In this document: positions 24,107-33,483 of the stretch, piece by piece
Numbering within the stretch: position 1 is the stretch's first letter
How the letters are laid out: the number at the start of each line of letters is the position of its first letter
Translations under genes and position numbers: made by a program
NCBI GenBank assembly: GCA_019115805.1
Contig: DXCW01000173.1
Span: 1-64,000, forward strand
Origin: Candidatus Sphingobacterium stercorigallinarum
Lineage (GTDB): Bacteria; Bacteroidota; Bacteroidia; Sphingobacteriales; Sphingobacteriaceae
DNA length: 64,000 bases
Direction of reading: 5' to 3'
The notes under the pieces: model-generated
Told to the model about the DNA's origin: nothing
Databases searched by the model: none
The model's input: only the letters and a program-made list of their open reading frames with translations

Positions 24107-26185
24107 ATGAAGAAAGTTCCAAGTAAAAAAATTACCCCCATGCCTCCCAAATTCAATATGATTTGGGTTTGGATCGCGATTATTGTGGGGATTATAGGAT
24201 TTCAGTACCTGCTTAATGACGAGGGTACTAAAAAAATTACCTATAACGAGTTTGAGCAAAAAATGTTGCTGCCAGGTGATGTGGACAAGCTTGTCGCCTA
24301 CAAGAGCAATGAATTGGTTGACGTCGAGGTGTATATTAAGTCCGACCGTCTAGATCAAGAGAAATACAAGGAAATGATTGACCCGAACCCAAGTGCACTT
24401 TCTATAGCGCCAGGAGCGGGGCCTCAGTTCCGGTTTACAGAGGCTTCTGCTGAGATTCTGGAACAGAAATTAAAGCAGTCACAGGACAGTTTGGCAGTCG
24501 GAGCACAACCGATTAGTGTGAGTTATGAGGACCGTTCCAATCCATGGGCAGGTTGGTTTATATCGTTTATGCTCCCGCTGTTGATCATTGTATTGATTTG
24601 GATTTTCTTGATGCGTCGGATGAACGGTGGCGCGGGCGCGGGAGGTGGCGCGATATTTAATATCGGTAAATCTAAAGCGCAGCTCTTTGACAAAGAATCG
24701 CAAATAAATATCACGTTCAATGATGTGGCTGGATTGGAAGAAGCCAAAGAGGAAGTGATGGAGATTGTGGATTTCTTAAAAAACCCGAAAAAATACACTG
24801 ATTTGGGTGGCAAAATACCAAAAGGAGCGTTATTAGTCGGGCCTCCAGGGACGGGTAAGACCCTTTTGGCGAAGGCGGTTGCCGGAGAAGCACAGGTCCC
24901 CTTTTTCTCATTGTCTGGATCGGACTTCGTTGAAATGTTTGTTGGAGTAGGTGCATCTCGAGTACGTGATCTCTTTAAACAGGCGAAGGAGAAAGCGCCT
25001 TGTATCATTTTCATTGATGAAATTGATGCGATTGGACGAGCGCGCGGCAAAAATTCAGTGATGGGAGGAAACGATGAACGTGAAAACACATTGAATCAGT
25101 TGCTGGTAGAAATGGATGGTTTTGGGACGAATGTAGGTGTGATTATCTTAGCGGCGACAAACCGATTGGATGTCTTGGATACCGCGTTGTTGCGTCCAGG
25201 AAGGTTCGATAGGCAGATATCGATTGATAAGCCAGACTTGCTGGGTAGAGAGCATATTTTCAATGTGCACTTGAAACCGTTAAAACTTGCGGAGGAAGTA
25301 GATTCTAAAAAGCTGTCCGCCCAAACTCCTGGTTTTGCAGGAGCCGAGATTGCGAACGTTTGTAATGAGGCGGCGCTGATTGCTGCACGAAAAAATAAAA
25401 AGGCGATCTCCATGCAGGACTTCCAAGATGCGATTGATCGTGTAATTGGTGGATTGGAAAAAAAGAACAAAATTATTTCACCAGAGGAGAAGAAGATTGT
25501 AGCCTATCACGAAGCCGGTCACGCCATTGCAGGTTGGTTTTTAGAGCACGCGGATCCTTTAGTAAAAGTATCCATTGTTCCCAGAGGAGTTGCGGCTCTA
25601 GGGTATGCACAATATTTGCCCAAGGAACAATTTTTATATACAACCGAACAACTTATTGATAGCATGTGTATGACCATGGGCGGACGCGTCGCGGAGGACA
25701 TTACCTTTGGTCGAATCAGTACAGGTGCGCAAAACGATTTGGAACGGATCACTAAATTAGCTTATGCAATGACGGCTGTTTATGGGATGAATCATAAGGT
25801 AGGAAATGTTTCTTTCCGTGACAGTTCTACAGAAAGCCAGTTTCAAAAGCCGTATTCTGATCAGACAGCAGAACTTATCGATGAAGAGGTAAGGCGATTG
25901 ATTGCTGAAGTATATGAGCGTACTAAAACATTGTTAGTGGAAAAACAGGACGGCTTGATCAAGATCGCTGAGCAACTTTTGGAAAAGGAGATCTTATTCC
26001 AAAAGGATTTGGAAGAAATTCTAGGAGAGCGGCCTTTTGCCAACAAAACCACATACGATGCGTTTGTAAACGGTGGAGCGGATGGTGGCGGTGTTCCACA
26101 GACCGATCTGCCGGTTCCCACTACCGATAGAGAGGATACACAGACGCGACCGGACGATCAATCCAATATCGACTCGGATCAGTAA
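24107..26185 (+). CDS. ftsH: ATP-dependent zinc metalloprotease FtsH
   Basis: Membrane-anchored AAA+ protease that degrades misfolded membrane proteins and regulatory proteins. It is 692 aa. Two membrane helices (about 18-35 and 150-169) flank a periplasmic domain; a glycine-rich linker precedes the AAA module with Walker A GPPGTGKT (245-252), Walker [10 protein letters not shown], and the [11 protein letters not shown]. The protease site HEAGH is at 468-472 with the third zinc ligand later in the M41 domain. The acidic, Asp/Gln/Thr-rich tail is likely disordered. Follows rsfS and ends at a strong terminator. Confidence 0.97.
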   Translation: MKKVPSKKITPMPPKFNMIWVWIAIIVGIIGFQYLLNDEGTKKITYNEFEQKMLLPGDVDKLVAYKSNELVDVEVYIKSDRLDQEKYKEMIDPNPSALSIAPGAGPQFRFTEASAEILEQKLKQSQDSLAVGAQPISVSYEDRSNPWAGWFISFMLPLLIIVLIWIFLMRRMNGGAGAGGGAIFNIGKSKAQLFDKESQINITFNDVAGLEEAKEEVMEIVDFLKNPKKYTDLGGKIPKGALLVGPPGTGKTLLAKAVAGEAQVPFFSLSGSDFVEMFVGVGASRVRDLFKQAKEKAPCIIFIDEIDAIGRARGKNSVMGGNDERENTLNQLLVEMDGFGTNVGVIILAATNRLDVLDTALLRPGRFDRQISIDKPDLLGREHIFNVHLKPLKLAEEVDSKKLSAQTPGFAGAEIANVCNEAALIAARKNKKAISMQDFQDAIDRVIGGLEKKNKIISPEEKKIVAYHEAGHAIAGWFLEHADPLVKVSIVPRGVAALGYAQYLPKEQFLYTTEQLIDSMCMTMGGRVAEDITFGRISTGAQNDLERITKLAYAMTAVYGMNHKVGNVSFRDSSTESQFQKPYSDQTAELIDEEVRRLIAEVYERTKTLLVEKQDGLIKIAEQLLEKEILFQKDLEEILGERPFANKTTYDAFVNGGADGGGVPQTDLPVPTTDREDTQTRPDDQSNIDSDQ

Positions 26186-26198
26186 CTAAGCTTAATCA

Positions 26199-26226
26199 GG
26201 CAGGACCGCAACGTCCTGCCTTCTTT
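26199..26226 (+). terminator. Rho-independent terminator of rsfS-ftsH
   Basis: Perfect 8-bp stem GGCAGGAC / GTCCTGCC (26199-26206 and 26213-26220) with a 6-nt loop and TTCTTTT after it, 13 nt behind the ftsH stop codon. Confidence 0.8.
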
Positions 26227-26233
26227 TACTCAT

Positions 26234-26881
26234 ATGAATATCAGGAATACGACGGCTAAAGAAAAGATGCTGAAAAAAATTCGGCAAGCGCTTCTTCAGA
26301 AGGCGGAAAACCCTCACCCCGGTTTTGAGGGGAGGTCATTGTATCCGAATCAAGATGAACCGCTGGATATTACTTTCGCTAAGGAATTTACTGATTTAGG
26401 AGGGAAGTTTGTGTACTGCGAGGGGGAGATTGATTTGATTGAACAATTGATCGTCTTGGTTGAAAAGGTAAGTGTAAGTAAAATCTATGTTTGGGAAAAA
26501 GGGTTGCAAGATCTGCTCGAGCCGTATGGGTTTCCTATTCGAAAATCACTTCAGGGCTTACAGGAAATTGAGGCGAGTATCACGACCTGTGAAGCGTTAG
26601 TCGCCAGGACAGGAAGTGTATTGTTAAGTAACGCGAACGAATCGGGCAGACGATTAAGCATTTATGCGCCCATACATATTGTGATTGCCAAAACCTCTCA
26701 GCTCGTTTCTGAAATGAAAGATGGACTGGCTATTATTCAGGAGCGTTATGGCGAGGCTATGCCCACAATGATTAGTGCGGTGTCAGGACCAAGTCGTACC
26801 GCAGATATAGAGAAGCGGATGGTGCTTGGCGCACATGGACCGAAAGAACTTTATTTATTTTTAATTGAAGACCGATTTTAG
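26234..26881 (+). CDS. LUD domain protein (LutC/YkgG type)
   Basis: 215-aa protein of the LUD (DUF162) family. LutC-type members take part in lactate utilisation with LutA and LutB. Visible features are the C-terminal TCEALVARTGSVLLS, the RRLSIYAPIHIVIAKTSQLV strand region and SGPSRTADIEKRMVLGAHGPKEL, which is the family signature. No lutA or lutB is next to it, so the lactate role is uncertain. It starts just after the ftsH terminator, and its stop codon directly abuts the rhomboid ATG. Confidence 0.88.
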   Translation: MNIRNTTAKEKMLKKIRQALLQKAENPHPGFEGRSLYPNQDEPLDITFAKEFTDLGGKFVYCEGEIDLIEQLIVLVEKVSVSKIYVWEKGLQDLLEPYGFPIRKSLQGLQEIEASITTCEALVARTGSVLLSNANESGRRLSIYAPIHIVIAKTSQLVSEMKDGLAIIQERYGEAMPTMISAVSGPSRTADIEKRMVLGAHGPKELYLFLIEDRF

Positions 26882-27511
26882 ATGTTGACACATTATCTTA
26901 CTGTAGCTCCTGTTTCTAGTGTTATTTTCGCATTGACTATTGGGTTGACGCTATACGTCTTTTCTAATCCTGAGTGGTATGGGAAACTGATGTTACATCC
27001 TTATTCGGTATATCGGAATCGGAGTCGCTGGTATTTGATATTAACGAGTGGATTGATCCATAAGGATTGGATGCACCTGTTGTTCAATATGATCACGTTT
27101 TACTACTTCGGTTTCGGGTTGGAGCAGATTTTCGTGAGTATAAGTGGCGCTATGGGACATGTGTTGTTTTTTCTTTTATATGTTATCGGTTTAGTGCTCA
27201 GTGACATTCCGACAATTCTTCAGCAGAAGAATAATTATAACTACCATAGTTTAGGAGCATCCGGCGCGATCAGTGCCGTTTTGTTTAGTTTCATCCTGTT
27301 TGAACCTAAAATGATGTTGGGGATTTTCATGGTCATCCCTATGCCTGCCTATATTTTTGCTGTATTGTATTTGGTGTACTGTATGTGGGCGTCCAAAAAC
27401 GCGCGCGATGGCGTGAATCATGATGCGCACCTCTTTGGAGCATTAACGGGTATACTTTTTACATTGGTCGCTTTCCCATGGATCTTGCGGCATTTTATCG
27501 ACCAATTTTAA
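26882..27511 (+). CDS. Rhomboid family intramembrane serine protease
   Basis: 209-aa membrane protease of the rhomboid family. Six helices are predicted. The catalytic Ser127 lies in GASG (125-128) and the catalytic His183 in DAHLFGAL; the HxxxN-like HKDWMHLLFNM (60-70) is also present. Rhomboids cut substrates inside or near the membrane. The substrate is unknown. The start codon follows the LUD stop codon with no gap, indicating one operon with coupled translation. Confidence 0.92.
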   Translation: MLTHYLTVAPVSSVIFALTIGLTLYVFSNPEWYGKLMLHPYSVYRNRSRWYLILTSGLIHKDWMHLLFNMITFYYFGFGLEQIFVSISGAMGHVLFFLLYVIGLVLSDIPTILQQKNNYNYHSLGASGAISAVLFSFILFEPKMMLGIFMVIPMPAYIFAVLYLVYCMWASKNARDGVNHDAHLFGALTGILFTLVAFPWILRHFIDQF

Positions 27512-27561
27512 AACGCCGTATTTTCTACTGCCGTCGTTGTTAAACGACCGTGGCGTTTTGT
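27510..27561 (+). terminator. Branched hairpin after the rhomboid gene
   Basis: Outer arms AAAACGCC and GGCGTTTT (27510-27517 and 27552-27559) enclose an inner hairpin GTCGTT / AACGAC. The outer arm ends in TTTTG. It overlaps the rhomboid stop codon and can act as terminator. Confidence 0.5.
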
Positions 27562-27668
27562 CGACTTTCAGTAAAATTTGATTAAATAAAAACACATTCG
27601 GTCTATTTTTTGTTACTATACTAGTGCAAACGCATTTTTATTTTTACAAACTTAAATTACAATATAAA

Positions 27669-27938
27669 ATGAACGATAACGGTAAAATTGCAACAGCCCT
27701 CTTAGCTGGTTTAGCTGCAGGAGCGGTATTGGGAATTATCTTCGCGCCTGAGAAGGGAAGCGAAACTAGAGAAAAACTTAACGAGTCGTTAGCGGACTTA
27801 GGCGATGCCATTAAGGAGCGCGCGGAAGAACAATTTGATCAGTTAAACGATCTAAAAGATAAACTAACAGCTGCGATTAAATCGAAGGTCGGACATGTGG
27901 AGATGGATTTCGATGAAGAGATTGTGGAACACGGATAA
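27669..27938 (+). CDS. YtxH domain protein
   Basis: 89-aa YtxH-like stress protein. A glycine/alanine-rich membrane helix with the family motif LLAGLAAGAVLGIIFAPEKGSETREKL (about residues 9-35) is followed by an amphipathic charged helix. The frame is open from 27624, but the family starts at MNDNGK (ATG 27669). It is the first gene of a three-gene unit with the holin-X-like and the unknown 179-aa protein, the usual order in Sphingobacteriaceae. Function is not established. Confidence 0.88.
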   Translation: MNDNGKIATALLAGLAAGAVLGIIFAPEKGSETREKLNESLADLGDAIKERAEEQFDQLNDLKDKLTAAIKSKVGHVEMDFDEEIVEHG

Positions 27939-28024
27939 GCACGAGATGCATTAATCCAGAACCAAGTTACTTATTGATTGAGGGGTCTATATACACTCCT
28001 CAATCCTTTACACGCAAAACACGC

Positions 28025-28501
28025 ATGGAACAGCAGGAACAAAAATTTTCTTTTTCGGAAACATTCAAGAAATCTAAAGCATATATCGAGACACAAATGG
28101 AACTTGCCAAACTCAGAGCGATTTCCCGGTCCTCGAGAATTGTGGGATCAGTGATTGTGGACGTAAGTAAAGTTTTATTGGGCTTGTTCATTGTGTTTTT
28201 TCTCTCCATGGCACTGGCGTTTTATTTAGGGGAGTTACTGGGAAGCTATTCATTAGGTTTTTTAACAACGGGCGGGGTCTTTATTTTAATTGTTTTAATT
28301 ATCCGTGTTATGGAACCTAAGATTGAGACGGCCTTCATGAACATGACGATACGCAAAATCATGGAAAAATGGGGAGATGACGATGAGGATGAAGAAGATC
28401 ATGCGATCGGTAGCGAGGAAGCCAATCCTGAAAACCCCAGCTCAGTAGAAGCTGATGCTCCAAACCCAGATGTCAATCCGGATAATCATACACGAGTTTA
28501 G
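28025..28501 (+). CDS. Holin-X (YqjE-like) family membrane protein
   Basis: 158-aa protein from the ATG at 28025. An N-terminal amphipathic segment (residues 1-45) precedes two membrane helices (about 47-70 and 76-98), then a very acidic, low-complexity tail (WGDDDEDEEDH). It matches what databases call phage holin family or Actinobacterial holin-X, although no phage genes are near, so a real holin function is unlikely. The open frame reaches back to 27974 but the start at MEQQEQKF fits the family. Second gene of the YtxH unit. Confidence 0.8.
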   Translation: MEQQEQKFSFSETFKKSKAYIETQMELAKLRAISRSSRIVGSVIVDVSKVLLGLFIVFFLSMALAFYLGELLGSYSLGFLTTGGVFILIVLIIRVMEPKIETAFMNMTIRKIMEKWGDDDEDEEDHAIGSEEANPENPSSVEADAPNPDVNPDNHTRV

Positions 28502-28507
28502 AATATT

Positions 28508-29047
28508 ATGAGCGTAAATATCACGAATGTTAGAGAATTGACTGCTGAGATCGCTAGACTCAAGGCTGAAAAAAAAGAACAAGAAGTTTTTTTGCAAGAA
28601 CAATACGAATTGTTTTGCCATAAAATTGAGACACCGGTCCGAGTGGCAAAAATGTTGTCTTCTAAAATACCGGGAGTGGCAGCAATTCGAGGATTGGCTT
28701 CGGGAATAAGTGGCTCAAGTAAATTAAAAGGAAAGGGCGATTGGCTCACACGCGGTTTGCAGTTAGGGCTGCCATTAGTGCTTAATCGTACGCTGTTGAA
28801 AAATGCCGGCTGGTTGAAAAAGGGCTTAGTATTGCTTGCTTCGGAAACGGCGGCGAGTCAGGTGAATCAGAACAGGGTCAGTGCTATAGTCGATCGCATC
28901 ACCAGTTTTATTAAGCCTAAAAAGAAGAAGCAGAAACTGGCTAAGGAATCTTCTCCGGATGCGAAATATCATCCACCGATGATCACCGCTGAAGAGAGTG
29001 TTCAGGATAATATATACGGTATTCCAAAAGATAGTGAAGCGTTCTGA
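28508..29047 (+). CDS. Unknown protein in YtxH unit
   Basis: 179-aa protein that I do not recognise by function. A coiled-coil at residues 8-32 (LTAEIARLKAEKKEQEVFLQ) is followed by a glycine-rich stretch and a hydrophobic middle part (about 80-112) that may insert in a membrane, then a basic patch (KPKKKKQK). It follows the holin-X-like gene by 6 bp and is presumably part of the same envelope-linked unit. Confidence 0.75.
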   Translation: MSVNITNVRELTAEIARLKAEKKEQEVFLQEQYELFCHKIETPVRVAKMLSSKIPGVAAIRGLASGISGSSKLKGKGDWLTRGLQLGLPLVLNRTLLKNAGWLKKGLVLLASETAASQVNQNRVSAIVDRITSFIKPKKKKQKLAKESSPDAKYHPPMITAEESVQDNIYGIPKDSEAF

Positions 29048-29066
29048 AGTGCCCAGTCGTTAATGT

Positions 29067-30029
29067 TTAAAGTGAGTTCTTGCGCGGTGTGACAGGCGTC
29101 TGACCATAACGCGAAAGAAAATCTTCATAGGCAATTTTGATTCCCTCATCTAGGTTTGTGCTGGCTTTCCAACCCAAGGTATGTAGCCGAGTTACATCCA
29201 TCAATTTCCGAGGCGTTCCATCGGGCTTTTCCCGATCAAATTCCAATGCTCCTGGATAGCGAACAATTTCTTTGATGCGTTCAGCTAAATCCCGAATACG
29301 AATATCGGTGCCTACACCGATGTTGATGAATTGTGTTTCGCTGTAATGCTGCATCAAAAATACACAGGCGTCTGCCAGATCGTCCGCAAAAAGAAATTCC
29401 CGGAGCGGTTCTCCAGAGCCCCAAACTTTAACAGAAGGTTGATTGTTAATCTTTGCTTCATGCATTTTTCGAATCAATGCCGGGAGTACATGTGAGTTTT
29501 CCGGATGGTAATTGTCATTGATCCCATATAAGTTAGTCGGCATAACGGAAATAAAATCATCGCCATATTGCTGACGGTAGGACTCACACATTTTTATCCC
29601 CGCTATTTTCGCAATCGCATACGGCTCATTAGTGGGCTCCAAGGGCCCTGTGAGCAAGGCATCTTCTCGCAGTGGTTGGGGCGCGTGTTTTGGATAAATA
29701 CAGCTCGATCCCAAAAACATGAGTTTGCGTACTTTTACCTGATGAGCGAAATGAATGACATTATTTTGAATACTCAGGTTCTCATACAAAAACTCACCGC
29801 GATAGGTGTTATTGGCTAGAATCCCACCAACTTTCGCTGCGGCTAGGAAAACGAACTCTGGTTTTTCTTCGAGAAAAAAATCCTGAACGGATTGCTGATC
29901 CCGCAGATCCAGCTCTTTTGACGTACGAGTAATCAGGTTGTCATACCCCAAGCTTTTCAGCTTTCTAAGAATAGCCGACCCCACCATTCCGCGGTGCCCG
30001 GCTACATATATTTTTGCGTTTTTTTCCAC
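29067..30029 (-). CDS. fcl: GDP-L-fucose synthase
   Basis: Epimerase-reductase that turns GDP-4-keto-6-deoxymannose into GDP-L-fucose, a donor for surface glycans. It is 320 aa. The extended SDR fold shows [10 protein letters not shown] at 11-20, [21 protein letters not shown] and the YAIAK catalytic Tyr/Lys. The partner GDP-mannose 4,6-dehydratase (gmd) is not in this window. The gene is divergent from trmB with overlapping promoter region. It lies about 12 kb from the glycan region at 41888-48619. Confidence 0.95.
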   Translation of the reverse strand: MEKNAKIYVAGHRGMVGSAILRKLKSLGYDNLITRTSKELDLRDQQSVQDFFLEEKPEFVFLAAAKVGGILANNTYRGEFLYENLSIQNNVIHFAHQVKVRKLMFLGSSCIYPKHAPQPLREDALLTGPLEPTNEPYAIAKIAGIKMCESYRQQYGDDFISVMPTNLYGINDNYHPENSHVLPALIRKMHEAKINNQPSVKVWGSGEPLREFLFADDLADACVFLMQHYSETQFINIGVGTDIRIRDLAERIKEIVRYPGALEFDREKPDGTPRKLMDVTRLHTLGWKASTNLDEGIKIAYEDFLSRYGQTPVTPRKNSL

Positions 30030-30050
30030 CTCGAACTATTCTTATAATTA

Positions 30051-30070
30051 CAAATATAAGGTTATTTTTG
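30051..30070. promoter_or_regulatory. Divergent -7 boxes of fcl and trmB
   Basis: Minus strand TATATTTG (30051-30058), 21 nt from the fcl ATG; plus strand TATTTTTG (30063-30070), 16 nt from the trmB ATG. Both match TAnnTTTG perfectly and are only 4 nt apart. Confidence 0.55.
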
Positions 30071-30086
30071 CGACAAAATAGGAAGC

Positions 30087-30755
30087 ATGGGAAAGGACAA
30101 ATTGCGCAAATTTGCAGAAATAGCCACTTTTAAGAACGTGGTACAATTGGAAGATGGAATCGCCTACAAAGGGAAATGGGCCGAGGCATTTTTTAAAAAT
30201 CAGCAACCCCTCATTTTAGAATTAGCCTGCGGAAAAGGAGAATATGCTGTGAATCTGGCGAGAATGTTTCCCGAAAAGAACTTTATAGGAGTTGATTATA
30301 AAGGCAATCGGATATGGAGAGGGGCAAAAACGGCATTAGAAGACGGTGTCGAAAATGTCGGGTTTTTACGTATTCAGATCGAGAAAATCTTAGAATATTT
30401 TGGACCAGGGGAGGTTTCCGAAATTTGGATTACCTTTCCAGACCCTCAACCTCAGGATAGCCGGGAAAAAAAGCGCTTGACGAACCCGGCATTTTTAGCC
30501 CGTTACAAGGAGTTGTTGGTACCTGGAGGTCTCATGCATTTGAAAACTGATAATGACGGATTTTTCGCGTATACCCTCGAGAAAATTCAGGAGTTGGGTT
30601 TAGTTCCGATTACGGAAACCAGCGACTTGTATCATTCCGGCCTTGTTGACCAGGTACTTGCTATCAAAACGTATTACGAAAAGAAATATTTGGCCCAGGA
30701 AAAAAACATAAATTATGTGAAGTGGAAATTCACAGAAAATGCAACCGAATTATAG
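30087..30755 (+). CDS. trmB: tRNA (guanine-N7)-methyltransferase
   Basis: Methylates G46 in the variable loop of tRNAs using SAM. It is 222 aa. The SAM-binding motif ELACGKGEYAVNLA is near residues 50-63, followed by FIGVDYKGNRIWRGAK, and the family motif ITFPDPQPQDSREKKRLTNPAFL replaces the usual FPDPWPKxRHxKRR. The PQPQDSREKKR form is common in Bacteroidota. A -7 box precedes it at 30063-30070. It converges with pncA. Confidence 0.95.
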   Translation: MGKDKLRKFAEIATFKNVVQLEDGIAYKGKWAEAFFKNQQPLILELACGKGEYAVNLARMFPEKNFIGVDYKGNRIWRGAKTALEDGVENVGFLRIQIEKILEYFGPGEVSEIWITFPDPQPQDSREKKRLTNPAFLARYKELLVPGGLMHLKTDNDGFFAYTLEKIQELGLVPITETSDLYHSGLVDQVLAIKTYYEKKYLAQEKNINYVKWKFTENATEL

Positions 30756-30776
30756 GGGATGCCTCGTTTTAGGCGG

Positions 30777-31367
30777 TTATAACAATTGGCCGCCATGTTT
30801 GATGAATATGTCTTTTTTCTCCATAAAGCTTCCTTTGTCGATGGCTTTTGTCGCTTTAGAAATGATGGCTGAAGAGAATCCTTCTTGCAATGCATCCATA
30901 GCGGTGTAGAAAACACAGAAATCCGCGGCCAAACCACACACATGCACTTCTTCTATGTGGCGATCCTTCAGATAGCCACTCAGGCCCGTGTGCTTTCGTC
31001 GTCCGTTATCGTAAAACCCACTGTAACTGTCCACACATGGATCCATGCCTTTTCTAAATATAGCTTCAATATGACGCGTGTCCAGCAGGTCCGCGATTTC
31101 TGCCCCCGGACTTTGTTGTACACAGTGATCGGGCCACAGCACTTGCTCCGCCCCATCTAGATCGATTTGATCGAAAACCGCTTTTCCGACATGTTGGCTA
31201 GCGAAACTTTGGTGATCGGCGGGGTGCCAGTCTTGTGTGGCAACTACCAGATCGTAATGGGGCTGAATTTGGTTGATTACAGGAATGATTTCGTCACCCT
31301 TCGCTACGGCCAAGGAGCCGCCGGGAAGAAAATCGTATTGAATGTCCACTATAATTAATGCTTTCAT
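30777..31367 (-). CDS. pncA: Nicotinamidase/pyrazinamidase
   Basis: Hydrolyses nicotinamide to nicotinic acid in NAD salvage. It is 196 aa. The catalytic triad is Asp8 (IVDIQYDF), Lys106 (FRKG) and Cys151 (GLAADFCV); metal ligands include Asp46 and His48 in TQDWHPADH and the histidine of WPDHCVQ. The start codon overlaps the stop codon of the response-regulator gene by ATGA, so it is translationally coupled to the two-component system. Confidence 0.95.
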   Translation of the reverse strand: MKALIIVDIQYDFLPGGSLAVAKGDEIIPVINQIQPHYDLVVATQDWHPADHQSFASQHVGKAVFDQIDLDGAEQVLWPDHCVQQSPGAEIADLLDTRHIEAIFRKGMDPCVDSYSGFYDNGRRKHTGLSGYLKDRHIEEVHVCGLAADFCVFYTAMDALQEGFSSAIISKATKAIDKGSFMEKKDIFIKHGGQLL

Positions 31368-32053
31368 GTTTCTTGTGCTTCTTCAAATGATAAAGTATAG
31401 CCAATTCCCCGCACATTTACAATCTTGATTCTGGGGTCCGCCGCAAGATGTTTGCGCATGCGACTGATAAATACATCCAAGCTGCGGCCGGTAAAAAAAG
31501 CGTCGTTACTCCAGTAAGTCCGAATAATTTCTTCACGAGGCACCACACGGTCGCGGTTTTCGATTAATCGCTTTAACAGCTCCATTTCCCTGTACGAAAG
31601 TTTTTCGACGTGTTCTCCGTGGCGGAGGGTGGTTTTTATCGTGTCTAAAGTGTAAAGCCCAATAGTGAGGGTGCTCGGAGAGCTATTCGTCGTTGTCTTC
31701 CTCAAGCACGCCTCAATGCGAACAATCAATTCCTCAATTTTGAACGGTTTTCGGATGTAATCGGTGCCTCCTAACTTAAATCCTTTTACAACGTCGTCAG
31801 TTTGCGTCATTGCCGTCAAAAAAATGATCGGGGTAAGCTGATCCGTCTTGCGTATTTCCGTTGCAATGGAGAAGCCATCGACTAAAGGCAGCATGATATC
31901 TAGAAGGACAACATCTGGTTGATACCGTTGGTGATTCGCTAGAGCCTGTCCACCATTGACAACATGATGCACATGAAATCCGTAGGATTCTAGGCTGTCT
32001 TTTACGATCATAGCTAGACTTTCCTCGTCCTCGATATACAGTACTTTAATCAT
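31364..32053 (-). CDS. OmpR-type response regulator (RprY-like)
   Basis: 229-aa DNA-binding response regulator. The receiver domain has an acidic pair EDE (8-10), the phosphorylation site Asp52 in VVLLDIMLP and the conserved Lys in RKPFKIEELI. The C-terminal winged helix contains LSYREMELLKRL and VNVRGIGYTL. Its cognate sensor kinase is just upstream with 2 bp between. Overall form and length resemble RprY of Bacteroides. pncA overlaps its end by 4 nt. Confidence 0.94.
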   Translation of the reverse strand: MIKVLYIEDEESLAMIVKDSLESYGFHVHHVVNGGQALANHQRYQPDVVLLDIMLPLVDGFSIATEIRKTDQLTPIIFLTAMTQTDDVVKGFKLGGTDYIRKPFKIEELIVRIEACLRKTTTNSSPSTLTIGLYTLDTIKTTLRHGEHVEKLSYREMELLKRLIENRDRVVPREEIIRTYWSNDAFFTGRSLDVFISRMRKHLAADPRIKIVNVRGIGYTLSFEEAQET

Positions 32054-32055
32054 CT

Positions 32056-33483
32056 CTACTGTTTTGGTAAGGTTACCACAAAAACGCTTCCATTTCCTTC
32101 TTTGCTTGTGACATGGATCTGTCCCTGATGCTCATGGATGATTTGTTTGACATAAGCTAGTCCAAGACCAAATCCTTTCACATTGTGTACATTCCCCGAT
32201 GGTACACGAAAAAACAGGTCGAAAACGTCCTGTAAGTAGCTTTGCGGTATGCCTATTCCATTGTCACTTACTTTTAGGGAAATTTCCTTTTCACTTTCTT
32301 GTAATTGCAGCTGAATGAAAACCGGCGCATTACTGTATTTAATGGCGTTGTCTAACAAGTTGTTGATGACACTTTTTAAATGAGAAGGATCGCCTACTAA
32401 ACCGAACGAATTTCCTTCCCTATCTAAGGTGATTTCGATATTCTTTTTACTCGTCAACCTAAAGTTATCGGCACATTCTGCCACTAATTGACCAAAGTCA
32501 AACCGAACGGGATTCAGATGTACACCATTGGTCTCGGCAACGTCGACCTGAAGAACCTTTTCAATCATCCGAGACAGGTGTTCCAGCTCCTGGCGTGACA
32601 AATTAAGATATCGATTCATTTTTTCGCGATCTTCCTGTGCCCCATATCGCTGTATAGATTCGATCGCCGCCATTACCGTGGAAACAGGGGTCTTTAACTC
32701 ATGGGTCATGTTGTTGACAAATGCTTTCCGTAACTGAGCTAGCTGCCTTTGCTTGCGTATGGTTTTCATTAAGGTCAAGAACGTCCCCCATAGTGCAGCG
32801 GTCAGTATGAACGAGAAAAATAATTGCCAGCCGATCGATTTGACTAAGAAAGGCCTTGGATTGCTAAATTCTAATTCAAGGAATACACGATCTGTCGGGT
32901 CTACGAGTATGGGACGAGTTTTGCTTTCTTTAAACCGTTGGGCGTAAAAGTCGCGGGATCCTTCCGATTTCTCTTCGATTTCAACTAATCGTAAAGTAAA
33001 GGGAGAGAATCTTTTCTTTTGGCTCATCGCTGTAGTCAAACGCTTGTCTAAGGAATCAATTACTTGCTCGGTCCAGCTGATGGTCCTAAATGCGTAGGAC
33101 ATAATGAAATGCCGACTCCTGTTCCCGCGACTGCTTTTTGGCTCGGATGGGGCAGTTGAGTCCGCAGCGTTGGTTCGGCTAAAATACTGTTCCGTTAGAA
33201 TCTGTTGTATAGTATCCCTGTTGGTGTTTGGATACTTGATTTGAATATCTGCTGCCATGCGCGCTAATTTGCCCGTGCGCTGATGCTGGTTTTCTTTTTC
33301 GATGTCCTCTTGGTTTTCCAAGTAGAAATCTTGGGTCACCTCAAAAAGTTCTCGTTCAGCATAGGCGAGAAAAATTTGCTTGTGCCCGCGATAACTGCTG
33401 TACAACCAGATGCCCAAAACGAACATGATTCCACTCGCTGTCACGATAATAGCTGCTAGCAGCATTTGGTGTTTTTTAATCAT
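32056..33483 (-). CDS. Membrane sensor histidine kinase (RprX-like)
   Basis: 475-aa sensor kinase. A first membrane helix (about 8-30), a periplasmic domain of roughly 190 residues without a recognisable fold, and a second helix (about 218-240) precede the kinase core. The H-box FVNNMTHELKTPVS has His261; the ATPase motifs are NNLLDNAIKYS (N-box), VSDNGIGIP (G1) and GFGLGLAYV (G2). There is no obvious HAMP domain. It partners the response regulator downstream. A -7 box lies 7 nt before its ATG, so the leader is very short. The signal sensed is unknown. Confidence 0.94.
   Translation of the reverse strand: MIKKHQMLLAAIIVTASGIMFVLGIWLYSSYRGHKQIFLAYAERELFEVTQDFYLENQEDIEKENQHQRTGKLARMAADIQIKYPNTNRDTIQQILTEQYFSRTNAADSTAPSEPKSSRGNRSRHFIMSYAFRTISWTEQVIDSLDKRLTTAMSQKKRFSPFTLRLVEIEEKSEGSRDFYAQRFKESKTRPILVDPTDRVFLELEFSNPRPFLVKSIGWQLFFSFILTAALWGTFLTLMKTIRKQRQLAQLRKAFVNNMTHELKTPVSTVMAAIESIQRYGAQEDREKMNRYLNLSRQELEHLSRMIEKVLQVDVAETNGVHLNPVRFDFGQLVAECADNFRLTSKKNIEITLDREGNSFGLVGDPSHLKSVINNLLDNAIKYSNAPVFIQLQLQESEKEISLKVSDNGIGIPQSYLQDVFDLFFRVPSGNVHNVKGFGLGLAYVKQIIHEHQGQIHVTSKEGNGSVFVVTLPKQ

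Noticed and set aside
28025-28501. Holin annotation as sign of a prophage
   Set aside because: No integrase, capsid, tail or lysis gene is present in the window; the family occurs in fixed housekeeping triplets.
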